A stretch of 64,000 nucleotides of DNA from Bacteroides sp. GTDB taxonomy: Bacteria > Bacteroidota > Bacteroidia > Bacteroidales > Bacteroidaceae. Each line of letters begins with the position of its first letter. Within the stretch, counting starts at the first letter, position 1. A program made the translations under genes and the position numbers. Of the stretch, positions 36,450 through 46,627 are shown piece after piece. A model generated the notes under the pieces. The model was not told the DNA's origin, searched no databases, and was given only the letters and a program-made list of their open reading frames with translations. The DNA lies in assembly GCA_015060765.1 (NCBI GenBank), contig SUXW01000001.1, positions 62,001-126,000 on the forward strand. The letters run 5' to 3'.

Positions 36450-39332
36450 ATGAAAAGAATGAGTGAAAATTGGCGAGTAAGGTGCGCTATAGCCTGCCTG
36501 CTCGTGTTTGTGGGTTTGGGAAGTGCGCTTCCTTCTTATTCACAAAACAATCAGAAAGTGAAGATTACAGGTACCGTTTATGAGTACGATGCGAACAATA
36601 AACGTGTGCCTTTGGGATTTGCTACCGTGTCCATTCCCGATGCTGCATTGGGAACTACTTCCAACGATCGTGGTAAATACGAATTGGATGGTATTACGGC
36701 CGGTAAAGTACGTTTGTCTATTCAGTATTTGGGTAAAGTGTCTATCGATACCTTGGTAAATGCCACTCGTGACTTGACACTGAACTTTACACTGAAGAAT
36801 GAAGACTTCCGTTTGAAGGAAGTGACTGTAACCGCTACCAACAGTCGTTCAGGTAAGTCTACAGCATCTCACATCTCACGTTCGGCTATGGACCACATGC
36901 AGGCTACCAGCTTGTACGACTTGATGGCTTTGATGCCTGGTGGTGTCAGCGAAAACCAGGATATGAGTAATGCCCAACAGATTAATATCCGTCAACTTTC
37001 TACCGGTGTGGGCCCAGAATCTCCGATGAACGCATTGGGTACAGCAGTTATCCGTGACGGTGCTCCTATTTCCAATAACGCCAATATGTCGGCCATGAAT
37101 TATACAGCTTTGGGCTCTTCGGAAAATGTGCCGACAGCAATGAACGGTTCTGGAGCTTCTCCTGCCGGTGGTACCGATGTGCGTAGCATTTCTACAGAAA
37201 ACATTGAATCGGTTCAGATTATCCGTGGTATTCCGTCGGTAGAATACGGTGACTTGACTTCGGGTGCTGTAATTATCAATACCAAGGCTGGGCGCGAACC
37301 GCTTCGTATAAAGGCTAAGGCCAATCCGCGTATTTATCAGGTCTCTATGGGTACTGGTTTTGAATTGGGTGAAAAGAAAGGTGCGTTAAATGTAAGTGCT
37401 GATTATGCCTACAATACCACCCAACCGACTGCTAGTTATCAGAACTATCAACGTGCTACCGCCAAGGTGCTCTATTCGAATACCTTCTTCGATAATAAGT
37501 TGCGTAGCAATACCAGTCTCGACTTTATCTATGGTCTTGACCTGCGCAAACGTAATCCGGATGATGAACAGACCAAGACTTCTTCCAGAGGAGAAGATGT
37601 AGGCTTCACTTTGAATACTAACGGTACTTGGAACATTAATAAAGGATGGTTGAAGACTGTTAAATATGTGTTGAGCGGTACGTATACCGACAAGCAAAGT
37701 TATTTTGAAAGCGTATTGGCATCGGCTAATAATCCTTACTCCATGACCTATACTGATGGAGCTGTGTTGAGCAATGTGGCAGGTAAGCATGTTTATGATG
37801 CCGATGGAAAGGAAATTACCAACTTTACAGGAGTGGATAATTCGAATTATGCATATTATTTGCCTGCAAGTTATTTGGCGCGTCGCGATATCGACAGTCG
37901 TGAAGTGAATGTGTTTGCCAAGTTGACTGCTACTTTATTCAAGCAGAGCGGTGATGTGAACAACCGTATCTTGATTGGTGCCGATTTCCGTAGCGATGGT
38001 AATGTGGGTAACGGCACGAAGTTCAATCCTACCACTCCTCCTCGCAGCAGCCAGTATGGACATAACTCATCTTACCGTCCACGTAGCTACAAGGACATTC
38101 CGTTTGTGAATCAGGTAGGAGCCTATATTGAAGACAATTTCAAGTGGTCGATCGGTGGTACACACGACTTCAATCTGCAGGCCGGTCTTCGTTACGACCA
38201 CGCTTCGGTTGTGGGCGGTATCGTATCTCCGCGTTTGAATGCTTCGTTAGATGTCATTCCAAATGTGTTCTCTATTCAAGGTGGTTATGGAATCGCTGCC
38301 AAAATGCCTTCATTGGTTTATCTCTATCCCGAAAATGCTTACTTTGAATATGTGAATATGAATGAATTAGCCAATGAAAAATTGCCGGAGGACGAACGAC
38401 TGTTCATTACTACTACCAAGGTACAGCAGATAGACAATTCAGACCTGAAGATAGCCCGTAACCATAAGGCTGAGGTAGGTTTCAACCTTCAGTTGGGCAA
38501 GGCTCGTCTGAATGTTACCGCTTATCAGGAGCGTTTGAAGAACGGTTATGCATTGGCACAGACCTTCGATACTTTTATTCCGTTCCTCTTTAATAAATAC
38601 GGGCGCAATGAAAATAATGAAATAGTGCTTACAGGTGCATATCCTGTACTGTCCACTTATAACAAACCCACTAATAACCTAAACGTGGAAACTAAGGGCG
38701 TGGAATTCGATTTGAACATTGGACGTATTGATGCTATCCGTACTGCTTTCCAAGTGAATGGATCGTGGATGCGTACCAAGAGCTGGCGTAGCGGTTACGA
38801 TTTCTATGATAGTGGCAATGATGAGGCTTCGGCCCGTAAACCTATCGGTGTGTTCTTGCAGGATGGCAATGCCAAGTACAGACAACAGTTTGTCACTACC
38901 CTCCGTGCCACTCACAATATTCCACGCATTGGTTTTGTAGTAACCATGACTGCTCAAGCCATCTGGAACCAATCCGATTGGCAGACTTATGGAAACGACT
39001 CTATCCCTATAGGATATTTGGCTTTGGAAGATGCTTCTTTCAATAAGTTCGAAGAAGGCAAATACACCACTGAAGACCAATTGAAGGCCGACGGATATGA
39101 CTATTTGATACAGAACGTGAGCCATAACAAAGGCATCAAGCAGTCTTATAGCCCTTATTTCTGTTTCAATTTGAATGTAACGAAAGAAATTAGCGATATG
39201 CTTCGTGTGTCCTTCTTTGCCAACAACATGTTCAGAAGTTATCCACGTAAGGATGACAAACGAAATCCGGGTAGCTTTGAACTGATGAATAACAGGTATT
39301 TCTTTGGATTGGAATTATCACTTACTTTATAA
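36450..39332 (+). CDS. TonB-dependent outer-membrane receptor, not of the SusC type
   Basis: The 960-residue protein has a signal peptide (ends SYSQ), a carboxypeptidase-regulatory-like domain (about 38-115), a plug domain with the IRQLSTGVGPES region and SVQIIRGIPSVEYGDLTSG (about 130-280), and a 22-strand-type barrel to the C-terminus. It imports a ligand across the outer membrane using TonB. There is no SusD partner; a DUF4876 lipoprotein and a DUF6850 barrel follow instead. It is the first gene of a six-gene operon with gaps of 2-40 bp. The ligand is unknown. Confidence 0.9.
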   Translation: MKRMSENWRVRCAIACLLVFVGLGSALPSYSQNNQKVKITGTVYEYDANNKRVPLGFATVSIPDAALGTTSNDRGKYELDGITAGKVRLSIQYLGKVSIDTLVNATRDLTLNFTLKNEDFRLKEVTVTATNSRSGKSTASHISRSAMDHMQATSLYDLMALMPGGVSENQDMSNAQQINIRQLSTGVGPESPMNALGTAVIRDGAPISNNANMSAMNYTALGSSENVPTAMNGSGASPAGGTDVRSISTENIESVQIIRGIPSVEYGDLTSGAVIINTKAGREPLRIKAKANPRIYQVSMGTGFELGEKKGALNVSADYAYNTTQPTASYQNYQRATAKVLYSNTFFDNKLRSNTSLDFIYGLDLRKRNPDDEQTKTSSRGEDVGFTLNTNGTWNINKGWLKTVKYVLSGTYTDKQSYFESVLASANNPYSMTYTDGAVLSNVAGKHVYDADGKEITNFTGVDNSNYAYYLPASYLARRDIDSREVNVFAKLTATLFKQSGDVNNRILIGADFRSDGNVGNGTKFNPTTPPRSSQYGHNSSYRPRSYKDIPFVNQVGAYIEDNFKWSIGGTHDFNLQAGLRYDHASVVGGIVSPRLNASLDVIPNVFSIQGGYGIAAKMPSLVYLYPENAYFEYVNMNELANEKLPEDERLFITTTKVQQIDNSDLKIARNHKAEVGFNLQLGKARLNVTAYQERLKNGYALAQTFDTFIPFLFNKYGRNENNEIVLTGAYPVLSTYNKPTNNLNVETKGVEFDLNIGRIDAIRTAFQVNGSWMRTKSWRSGYDFYDSGNDEASARKPIGVFLQDGNAKYRQQFVTTLRATHNIPRIGFVVTMTAQAIWNQSDWQTYGNDSIPIGYLALEDASFNKFEEGKYTTEDQLKADGYDYLIQNVSHNKGIKQSYSPYFCFNLNVTKEISDMLRVSFFANNMFRSYPRKDDKRNPGSFELMNNRYFFGLELSLTL

Positions 39333-39345
39333 TATATAGGCGCTT

Positions 39346-40620
39346 ATGAAAAGAAAATTAATATATTTATTTGCGTTGGTGTTCACTCCTTTGGTAGGAT
39401 GTGATACATTCAACGAACTGTCCGATGCCAAGGAGGTGGCACCCATTGCTGTGAATGTGGATTTGGACATTGCCGTAGAAAATTTGGCTTCGGTAAAAGG
39501 ATTGACTGTGAAATTTGATAATTACGATGAAGACTTGCACTATACCAAGGAAGTGTCCGGCGAAAGTGTGAGCATGGATGGCATTTTGCCCGGCATCTAT
39601 ACCGTTTCGGTGTCGGGTACCGCCATTGATTTGGAGAATAATGAATATTATGTGAACGGTAATGCAGTCAATGCACCTTTGTTCGAAGATGGTGTAGGAT
39701 TGGATATCAAGATAAAGGGCTTGAAGGTGAGTCCGTTGGTATTTAAGGAAATTTACTATTGCGGTAGTCGCCTTCCGACAGGAACTACCTACTTCCGCGA
39801 TCAGTTCTATGAAATCTACAACAATTCGGGTGATGTGCAATATTTGGACGGTATATGCATGGGACATCTGTATCCGGGAACGGCGACTACAACCTTGCCG
39901 GTGTGGCCGGAATCGGACGGTGATAACTATGCCTATGCAGAACGTGTGTGGAAGTTCCCTGGTAACGGTACCGACTATCCCTTGCAACCGGGTGAATCGG
40001 TGGTCATTTCTCAGTTTGCCGCCAATCACCAATTGGAACAGTACAATCCGTTAAGTCCTGTTAATGGTAGCAGTTCGGAATTTGAATTTAATATGAATAA
40101 TGCCAACTTCCCCGATCAACCGGCTTATGATATGGTGCACGTGTGTTATAACGGTTTGGCGGTTATGGGAACCGTTCCTCAGTATCTGACTTCGGTAAAT
40201 GGTGCAGCTTATGTTATTTTCCGTGTGCCCGAAGGCGAAACTTGGGATCCGGTGAACGATGAATCTTTGAAAGCTAAGGACCTCAATAAACCGAAAAGTA
40301 AGAATGTCTATGCTAAGATTCCTATCAAATATATACTCGATGCGGTGGAAGCAGTTCATAACGAAACGAAGGCCAATGCCAAACGCGTACCTGCTGTACT
40401 CGATGCAGGTATGACATGGGTAGGTAACACTTACTGTTCTTTGAGTGTAGTTCGTAAATTGTCTGTCGATGAAGAAGGCAATCCGATAGTACGCGAAGAA
40501 ACCGGTACCTATATCTATCAGGATACCAATAACAGTACCGATGATTTTGAACGCGGTGTTGAACCCCAAATGCGTCGTAATGGGGCTAAAATGCCGTCGT
40601 GGAACCATACATTGCAATAA
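39346..40620 (+). CDS. DUF4876 lipoprotein
   Basis: The 424-residue protein has a lipobox (LVGC, Cys19), an N-terminal beta-sandwich (about 30-130) and a second domain from about residue 130 whose FKEIYYCGS, FYEIYNNSG and YPLQPGESVVIS stretches look like the lamin-tail beta fold. This matches DUF4876 as I know it. It is probably surface-exposed and may be the ligand-binding partner of the receptor encoded 13 bp upstream, taking the place that SusD has in glycan systems. Confidence 0.75.
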   Translation: MKRKLIYLFALVFTPLVGCDTFNELSDAKEVAPIAVNVDLDIAVENLASVKGLTVKFDNYDEDLHYTKEVSGESVSMDGILPGIYTVSVSGTAIDLENNEYYVNGNAVNAPLFEDGVGLDIKIKGLKVSPLVFKEIYYCGSRLPTGTTYFRDQFYEIYNNSGDVQYLDGICMGHLYPGTATTTLPVWPESDGDNYAYAERVWKFPGNGTDYPLQPGESVVISQFAANHQLEQYNPLSPVNGSSSEFEFNMNNANFPDQPAYDMVHVCYNGLAVMGTVPQYLTSVNGAAYVIFRVPEGETWDPVNDESLKAKDLNKPKSKNVYAKIPIKYILDAVEAVHNETKANAKRVPAVLDAGMTWVGNTYCSLSVVRKLSVDEEGNPIVREETGTYIYQDTNNSTDDFERGVEPQMRRNGAKMPSWNHTLQ

Positions 40621-40639
40621 TATCTAAAAGAACAGAACA

Positions 40640-42202
40640 ATGAAAAGACAATATATACGATTTGTAAAAAGCGGCTTGTTGATGGTTGCATGCTTGATTG
40701 GCATGGAGACAGCAGCCCAAGGTTATTCACCTGCTGCTATGGAACAATTGAAAATGAAACGTCTGTGGTTCCAATCACAGAATGCGGCTGGTACAGTGTT
40801 TGACGATACACAGAACTATTCCAATGTAATCGTGGGATATGATTTGCAGGACGGTAATTTTGCCCGTCCACAAGATGGTGAGAAGGAATCTACTATCGGT
40901 GTGTCCAGTGAAGGTTTTATCAATTTGGGCAATGCATACGTTTGGGGCTCATTTAACTTTTTACAGGAAAATCTAACCGATGCCGGATATAATGCATCCG
41001 TAGCCGATCCATTCCGTAGAATGCCTTACTATGTAGCCGACTTGCATCACAGTGACTGGCGCAACCAATATTATGACTTGAAGTTCCGTGCTGCCACTCC
41101 GCTTATCGGCAATCATTGGGCATTCGGAATTGAAGGTAATTATGTGTCCATTTTGGCTGCCAAGCAACGGGATCCACGTGCGGATACTCGTTTCTACACT
41201 TTAGTACTGGCTCCGGGGGTAACATATAAATTCAACGATTCGCATCGATTGGGTGTGAATGTCAAATATACTTCCATCAAGGAAGATTCCCGAATTGAAT
41301 GTGTCAACACTTATGTAGATCAGGACTATTATATGATGTATGGTTTGGGTACTGCTATATACGGTTATGGTGACGGCCCTGAGACCAACTACATAGGAGA
41401 CCGTATCGGTGCAGCCTTGCAATACAATTTCAGTACTCCAAGTTTCAACTTGTTGTTCGAAGCCGGTTATGATGAACGTGCCGAAAAAGTGGAAAGTGCC
41501 TTTATGTCTAATCCGAAGAAGGTGTTTGGCGTGAAAGACAAGACTTTACAATTAGCCTTGACCGCTGTAAAAGAAACAGAAAACTTTACTAACTATGTAA
41601 AGGCTTCTTTTGTGAACCAGGATATGGATGGTATTCAGTATATTTCCCAACGTGACAATACAGAAAGCCAAAATGGATGGGTGGATTTGCATCAGAATAT
41701 CCGTTCTACATATCAAACCCAGAATATGGCATTCAACTATGCTTTGAGTAAGAATCGTGGCAATGAGTACAGTTGGAAAGCCGAAGTAGGTATGAACTAT
41801 ACCAAGCAAGATGATGAATACTTAATGCCTAATTCTGTACAGAATGCAGAGAACATTGAGTTCAATTTGGGCTTCAAGAAGAACTTTGCATTGGGTAACG
41901 AAATGAATCGTCGTCTGTTGGTGGATGTCCATGGTGCCTATAACAACAACATCGGTGGTGAATATGTATACGGTGGTAGTCATGCCGATTACATAACTGT
42001 AACAGAATTACACCAAGGATTGACCGATTATTATACCAGTGACTATTACCGCTTGGGTGCTTCGGTTACATACTCACAACAAGTAAAGGAAGACAAGCGT
42101 ATGAACTTGTTCGGTAAAGTAGCTTTCGACCGTGTGAATACTTCCGATTATGATTTCGACGGACGTTCATTCTTGTCTGTTAGCTTAGGATGTAATTTCT
42201 AA
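40640..42202 (+). CDS. DUF6850-type outer-membrane beta-barrel protein
   Basis: The 520-residue protein has a signal peptide (ends TAAQG) and then alternating strands typical of an outer-membrane barrel, ending in an aromatic residue (SLGCNF), as barrel-assembly signals do. The family name is from memory of the usual neighbour order with DUF4876. It could be a second channel or a secretion/anchoring partner for the peptidases that follow. It lies 19 bp after the lipoprotein gene. Confidence 0.7.
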   Translation: MKRQYIRFVKSGLLMVACLIGMETAAQGYSPAAMEQLKMKRLWFQSQNAAGTVFDDTQNYSNVIVGYDLQDGNFARPQDGEKESTIGVSSEGFINLGNAYVWGSFNFLQENLTDAGYNASVADPFRRMPYYVADLHHSDWRNQYYDLKFRAATPLIGNHWAFGIEGNYVSILAAKQRDPRADTRFYTLVLAPGVTYKFNDSHRLGVNVKYTSIKEDSRIECVNTYVDQDYYMMYGLGTAIYGYGDGPETNYIGDRIGAALQYNFSTPSFNLLFEAGYDERAEKVESAFMSNPKKVFGVKDKTLQLALTAVKETENFTNYVKASFVNQDMDGIQYISQRDNTESQNGWVDLHQNIRSTYQTQNMAFNYALSKNRGNEYSWKAEVGMNYTKQDDEYLMPNSVQNAENIEFNLGFKKNFALGNEMNRRLLVDVHGAYNNNIGGEYVYGGSHADYITVTELHQGLTDYYTSDYYRLGASVTYSQQVKEDKRMNLFGKVAFDRVNTSDYDFDGRSFLSVSLGCNF

Positions 42203-42242
42203 AATTTTAATAGCATCGTGTCATTTTCTTAAATCAAAAAAT

Positions 42243-44417
42243 ATGCGTAAACTAATTACAAGTGGTTTGTTGCTTTGCGGAGCTTTGGCTTTGCAGGCAC
42301 AGACTTTTGTAAAACCTACAATGAAGGTAAAAGAAACGTCATTTGCCGTCATTACTGATAAGGGAACGTATCAAGCCTGTGAAGCCGAATTCAAAGCTTA
42401 TCAGGAAATTTTGGGAGATGAGGGCTTACCTACGTTTATCGTGTATAACGATTGGAGGAAGCCCGAAGACGTAAAGAAAGTCATTGCCAAACTTTATAAG
42501 AAGAACAATCTGGAGGGTGTTGTTTTTGTAGGTAATGTGCCCATTGCCATGATACGCAAGGCACAACACATGACCTCTGCTTTCAAAATGGATGAAAGCA
42601 AATATCCATGGCGTGATTCATCGGTTCCTAGTGACCGTTTTTATGATGACTTCGACTTGCAATTCGATTACTTGAAGCAGGATAGTGCTGAAACCAATTT
42701 CTTCTATTACAATTTGGCTATAGAATCTCCACAGAAGATTCAATGCGACATCTATTCAGCCCGTATTAAGGCTATCGATAATGGTGAAGATCCTTATGCT
42801 CAAATCAGCCGTTACTTAAAGAAGGCAATTGCCGAACACAAATCGGGTAACAAGCTTGATCAGTTCTTCTCTTATACAGGCGATGGCTCTTATTCCAATT
42901 CGTTGGTGGCTTGGACTCCTGAAGTACATACCATCCGTGAACAGATGCCGAAAGTCTTTGATCGCGAAGGGCGTGCCCGTTTTATGCGTTATAACTTCAG
43001 CGACTATCCCAAGGATGATGTCATCAATATGTTGAAACGTGAAGATCTCGACCTCTCCATCTTCCACGAACATGGTTTGCCTGAACGCATGTATCTTTCA
43101 GGTTCTGCAGCTACTCAGACTTGGAATTCCCATATGGATGCCATGAAGTATTATTGGCGTGGGTTGGCCCGTCGTTACGAAAACCGTCCGAAGGACTTTA
43201 AGGATATGTTGGAACGTATGCACAACAAGTATGGTTTGGATTCTACATGGATTTCCGGATGGAACGATCCGAAAGTGATTGAAGAAGATTCTTTACGCAA
43301 TTTGCGTACAGGTATCATCTTGCCGGAAGTGACTCAAATGAAACCGAATAGCCGTATGGTTATCTTCGATGCTTGTTACAACGGTGATTTTCGCGAAAAA
43401 GATTACATCGCAGGACGTTTCATCATGTCTGAAGGTAAATGCGTAGTTACTTTTGCCAACTCTGTAAATGTGCTTCAAGACAAGATGGCTAATGAAATGT
43501 TGGGCTTGCTTGGTATGGGTGCCCGCGTAGGCCAATGGGCCAAGTTGACTAATATCCTTGAATCACATATTACAGGTGACCCCACTATCCGTTTCAAGTC
43601 TATCAACGAAGTGGATTGTGATGCGCTCCTTAAGGCTCCGTATAATGAAGCACAGATGTTGGAATTGATTAACTCTCCATACGCCGATGTACAGAACTTG
43701 GCTTTGCACCGTTTGTATCGTAACAAGTATGCTGGTATTTCTGACTTGTTGCGCAAGACTTACGAAACATCTCCGTATATGATGACTCGTTTCACCAGTT
43801 TGGCTTTGCTCGAAAAGTTGAACGATAAGAACTACCAGGAAGTATTATTGCTTTCTATCAATGATTCTTATGAATTCATCCGCCGTACAACTATTCGCAT
43901 GATGCAACATATTGGTCTGAATGAATACATATATCCGCAAATCAAAAACTATGTGGAAGACAATTTGTCGGAGCGTGTAGCGTTCAATGTAGAACTGGGC
44001 CTACATGTATTTGATGAAGCTGCTGTCAATGCCGCAATCGAAAAGGTGATGGCCGAAACTCATATTGCGATCGATAAGGACAAATTCCGCAAGGCATTGG
44101 AACGCTCGGGTAGAAACCGTAGCATGCAGAAAGAATTGGTGGACAAGAATACCGCTGAACGTTGGAGATTGACTTACTGCAATAGCTTGAAGAATTATAT
44201 GGCTCATGCCGGTGTAGATGGATTCATCAATATTCTGAAGGACAATACAGAAAGTGATCAACTCCGTATCCGTCTGTTGCAGGCTTTGGCATGGTTTACC
44301 CATTCTTATCGCAAGGCCGATATCATGCAGACCTGTGACCAATTGGCAAAAGACAAAAAGTTGTCTGCCGAACTCCGTGAAGAAGCAAAACGTACGTATT
44401 ACAGACTTAAAGACTAA
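42243..44417 (+). CDS. Clan CD (gingipain/C25-like) cysteine peptidase with helical-repeat tail, copy 1
   Basis: The 724-residue protein has a signal peptide (ends LQAQ). The catalytic half shows SIFHEHG with H277 before Gly and IFDACYNGDF with C378, the His-Gly and Ala-Cys dyad of clan CD peptidases, then the GDPTIRF strand seen at the end of C25 domains. From about residue 460 to the end, repeated helical units (SPYADVQNLALHRLYRNKYA and similar) look like HEAT/armadillo repeats. It has no secretion tag beyond the signal peptide. It is the first of three tandem paralogues. Peptidase activity is inferred from motifs. Confidence 0.75.
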   Translation: MRKLITSGLLLCGALALQAQTFVKPTMKVKETSFAVITDKGTYQACEAEFKAYQEILGDEGLPTFIVYNDWRKPEDVKKVIAKLYKKNNLEGVVFVGNVPIAMIRKAQHMTSAFKMDESKYPWRDSSVPSDRFYDDFDLQFDYLKQDSAETNFFYYNLAIESPQKIQCDIYSARIKAIDNGEDPYAQISRYLKKAIAEHKSGNKLDQFFSYTGDGSYSNSLVAWTPEVHTIREQMPKVFDREGRARFMRYNFSDYPKDDVINMLKREDLDLSIFHEHGLPERMYLSGSAATQTWNSHMDAMKYYWRGLARRYENRPKDFKDMLERMHNKYGLDSTWISGWNDPKVIEEDSLRNLRTGIILPEVTQMKPNSRMVIFDACYNGDFREKDYIAGRFIMSEGKCVVTFANSVNVLQDKMANEMLGLLGMGARVGQWAKLTNILESHITGDPTIRFKSINEVDCDALLKAPYNEAQMLELINSPYADVQNLALHRLYRNKYAGISDLLRKTYETSPYMMTRFTSLALLEKLNDKNYQEVLLLSINDSYEFIRRTTIRMMQHIGLNEYIYPQIKNYVEDNLSERVAFNVELGLHVFDEAAVNAAIEKVMAETHIAIDKDKFRKALERSGRNRSMQKELVDKNTAERWRLTYCNSLKNYMAHAGVDGFINILKDNTESDQLRIRLLQALAWFTHSYRKADIMQTCDQLAKDKKLSAELREEAKRTYYRLKD

Positions 44418-44423
44418 TTGGCC

Positions 44424-46625
44424 ATGATGAAGAAATTAATTTATCTGTCATTCCTCCTGCCATTGGTCGGGAATGCTCAAACTACAATCATAAAGCCTTC
44501 GGTAAAACATCCAACAGCTTTTGCCATTGTAACAGATAATCAAACTTATGCCAATACCAAGGAAGCCATGCATCTGTATAAGGATGCCGTGGAAGCTGAT
44601 GGATTGGCCACTTATTTGATTAGCGGTAACTTCAAGAATCCGGATGACGTAAAGCTGGAAATTGTAAAGGTATATCATGAATGTCCTACTCTCGAAGGTA
44701 TAGTGTTGGTAGGAGATATTCCTATAGCTTTGGTGCGCAATGCCCAACACATGACCACTGCTTTCAAAATGAATGAAAAGTCATTCCCTTGGCCGGAATC
44801 ATCTGTCCCGACCGACCGCTTCTACGATGACTTGCACTTGAAGTTTGAATACTTGAAGCAAGATTCTGTCAATCCGCAGCATCATTATTATAAGCTGACA
44901 GAAGACAGCCCTCAACACTTGAATCCGACTTTCTACTCGGCACGTATCAAGTATCCGGAAAAGAAGGGTGGTGACAAGTACCAGGCTATTGCCGCTTATT
45001 TAAAGAAGGCTGCTGCAGCTAAAGCTGATAAAAGTAATAAGCTTGACCAGGTATTCTCGTTCAACGGTGGTTCCTATAATTCCGATTGCTTGCTTGTATG
45101 GATGGACGAGGAAAAAGCTTATATGGAAAACTTCCCTTTGGCTTTTGGTCGTGAAATGGGTTTCAAGCATTGGAATTTCCGTATGCGTCACCCCATGAAA
45201 TACCGTTTGTTTGATGAATTGAGTCGTGACGACATCGATGTGTTCATGTTCCATGAACATGGTATGCCTACCGGTCAGTTGATTAACGACGAATTGGCTT
45301 GTACCTCACTTGACAGCCGTTACAAAATGTTGAAAAGTACGTTTTATAATGCGGTGGTGGACCATGCTAGAAAAGAACAAAGTACTGATAGGGTGCGTTT
45401 GCAGATGCAGGAAAAACGTCACCTGACCGATGTGTTCTTCAAGGATTTGGATAATAGGGAATGGTGGGCTGCCGATTCTGCTCACTATGCCGATGAACGC
45501 ATCAATACCATCGATTTGATGAGCCGCAATCTCAAGACCAATCCTAAATTCATTATGTTCGATGCTTGCTACAATGGCTCTTTCCATGAAGAAGACTATA
45601 TTGCCGGACAATATATCTTCAACGATGGACATACCTTGGTAGCACAAGGTAATACCCGTAATGTATTGCAAGACCGTTGGACCATTGAAATGATTGGCTT
45701 GATGTCGCACGGTGTACGTGTCGGTCAGTATAACCGTATCATCGCTTCGTTGGAAGGCCATTTGTTTGGTGACCCAACTCTCCGCTTTGCTCCAATTGAG
45801 GAAAACACTTGGAGCGTGGATATGACCGTTCGTAAAACCGATAAGGCTTATTGGGAAAGCTTGCTTAACAGTAAGTATGCTGATATCCAGAGCTTGGCTA
45901 TGCGTATGTTGGCTGATTTGGATACCAATAAGACCCTGTCTGGCAAGTTTCTTGAAATATATCGTACCACTCCGTTCAATACCACCCGTATGGAGGCCAT
46001 CAAACTGTTGAGTCGCTATAAGGACGGTAGCTTTACCGAAGTGTTGAAGGAAGGTGTGAACGATGCTTACGAATTGGCTGCTCGTTTGAGTGCCAACTAT
46101 GCAGCATTCAATGGCGATGAATCCTTGATTCCTTATGTAGTCGATGCATTAGTGGAACATAATGAACGGTTGCGTGTACAGATGGGAGCCAAAAAAGCCT
46201 TGTCTCTCTTCCCGAAAGAAAAGGTACGTCGGGAAGTGGATGCCTTCTATGCTCGGAAGGACCGTCAGAACGAAGACGATGAAAAGAATCGTCTGCTTCG
46301 TGGATTGGAGGCTACATTTGCTAAAGATGCCAAAAATCATACCGTTGTTATGGATATGAATGCAAGTGAAAAAAAACGTATAGCGGCTATCCGTACGGTA
46401 CGTAACTTTACCTTTCATCCGTATGTAGAAGATTATCTCAATCTTATTCGTAACGAGTCCAATCCGTTGGAAGTACGTGTGGCAATGACTGAAGCTTTGG
46501 GCTGGTTTACTCAATCCGTGAAGAGTCCGTACATAGTAAGCGAATTGAAGAAGTACAACCATCCTTCTTTGCCGGAAGATTTGAGATTGGAAATTGAACA
46601 AACCATTAATCGATTAACTTTCTGA
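44424..46625 (+). CDS. Clan CD (gingipain/C25-like) cysteine peptidase with helical-repeat tail, copy 2
   Basis: The ATG at 44424 gives 733 residues and a signal peptide ending GNAQ; a further ATG at 44427 would serve as well, and the TTG at 44418 is not needed. H279 lies in MFHEHG and C382 in MFDACYNGSF, with GDPTLRF later. The C-terminal half again has HEAT-like units (SKYADIQSLAMRMLADLD). It starts 6 bp after copy 1 ends. Aligned by eye, the catalytic blocks are close to the other two copies, while the loop before the Cys differs, suggesting different cleavage preferences. Confidence 0.75.
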   Translation: MMKKLIYLSFLLPLVGNAQTTIIKPSVKHPTAFAIVTDNQTYANTKEAMHLYKDAVEADGLATYLISGNFKNPDDVKLEIVKVYHECPTLEGIVLVGDIPIALVRNAQHMTTAFKMNEKSFPWPESSVPTDRFYDDLHLKFEYLKQDSVNPQHHYYKLTEDSPQHLNPTFYSARIKYPEKKGGDKYQAIAAYLKKAAAAKADKSNKLDQVFSFNGGSYNSDCLLVWMDEEKAYMENFPLAFGREMGFKHWNFRMRHPMKYRLFDELSRDDIDVFMFHEHGMPTGQLINDELACTSLDSRYKMLKSTFYNAVVDHARKEQSTDRVRLQMQEKRHLTDVFFKDLDNREWWAADSAHYADERINTIDLMSRNLKTNPKFIMFDACYNGSFHEEDYIAGQYIFNDGHTLVAQGNTRNVLQDRWTIEMIGLMSHGVRVGQYNRIIASLEGHLFGDPTLRFAPIEENTWSVDMTVRKTDKAYWESLLNSKYADIQSLAMRMLADLDTNKTLSGKFLEIYRTTPFNTTRMEAIKLLSRYKDGSFTEVLKEGVNDAYELAARLSANYAAFNGDESLIPYVVDALVEHNERLRVQMGAKKALSLFPKEKVRREVDAFYARKDRQNEDDEKNRLLRGLEATFAKDAKNHTVVMDMNASEKKRIAAIRTVRNFTFHPYVEDYLNLIRNESNPLEVRVAMTEALGWFTQSVKSPYIVSELKKYNHPSLPEDLRLEIEQTINRLTF

Positions 46626-46627
46626 TT

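Noticed and set aside
36450-42202. SusC/SusD pair
   Set aside because: The receptor is followed by a DUF4876 lipoprotein without the helical TPR fold of SusD.
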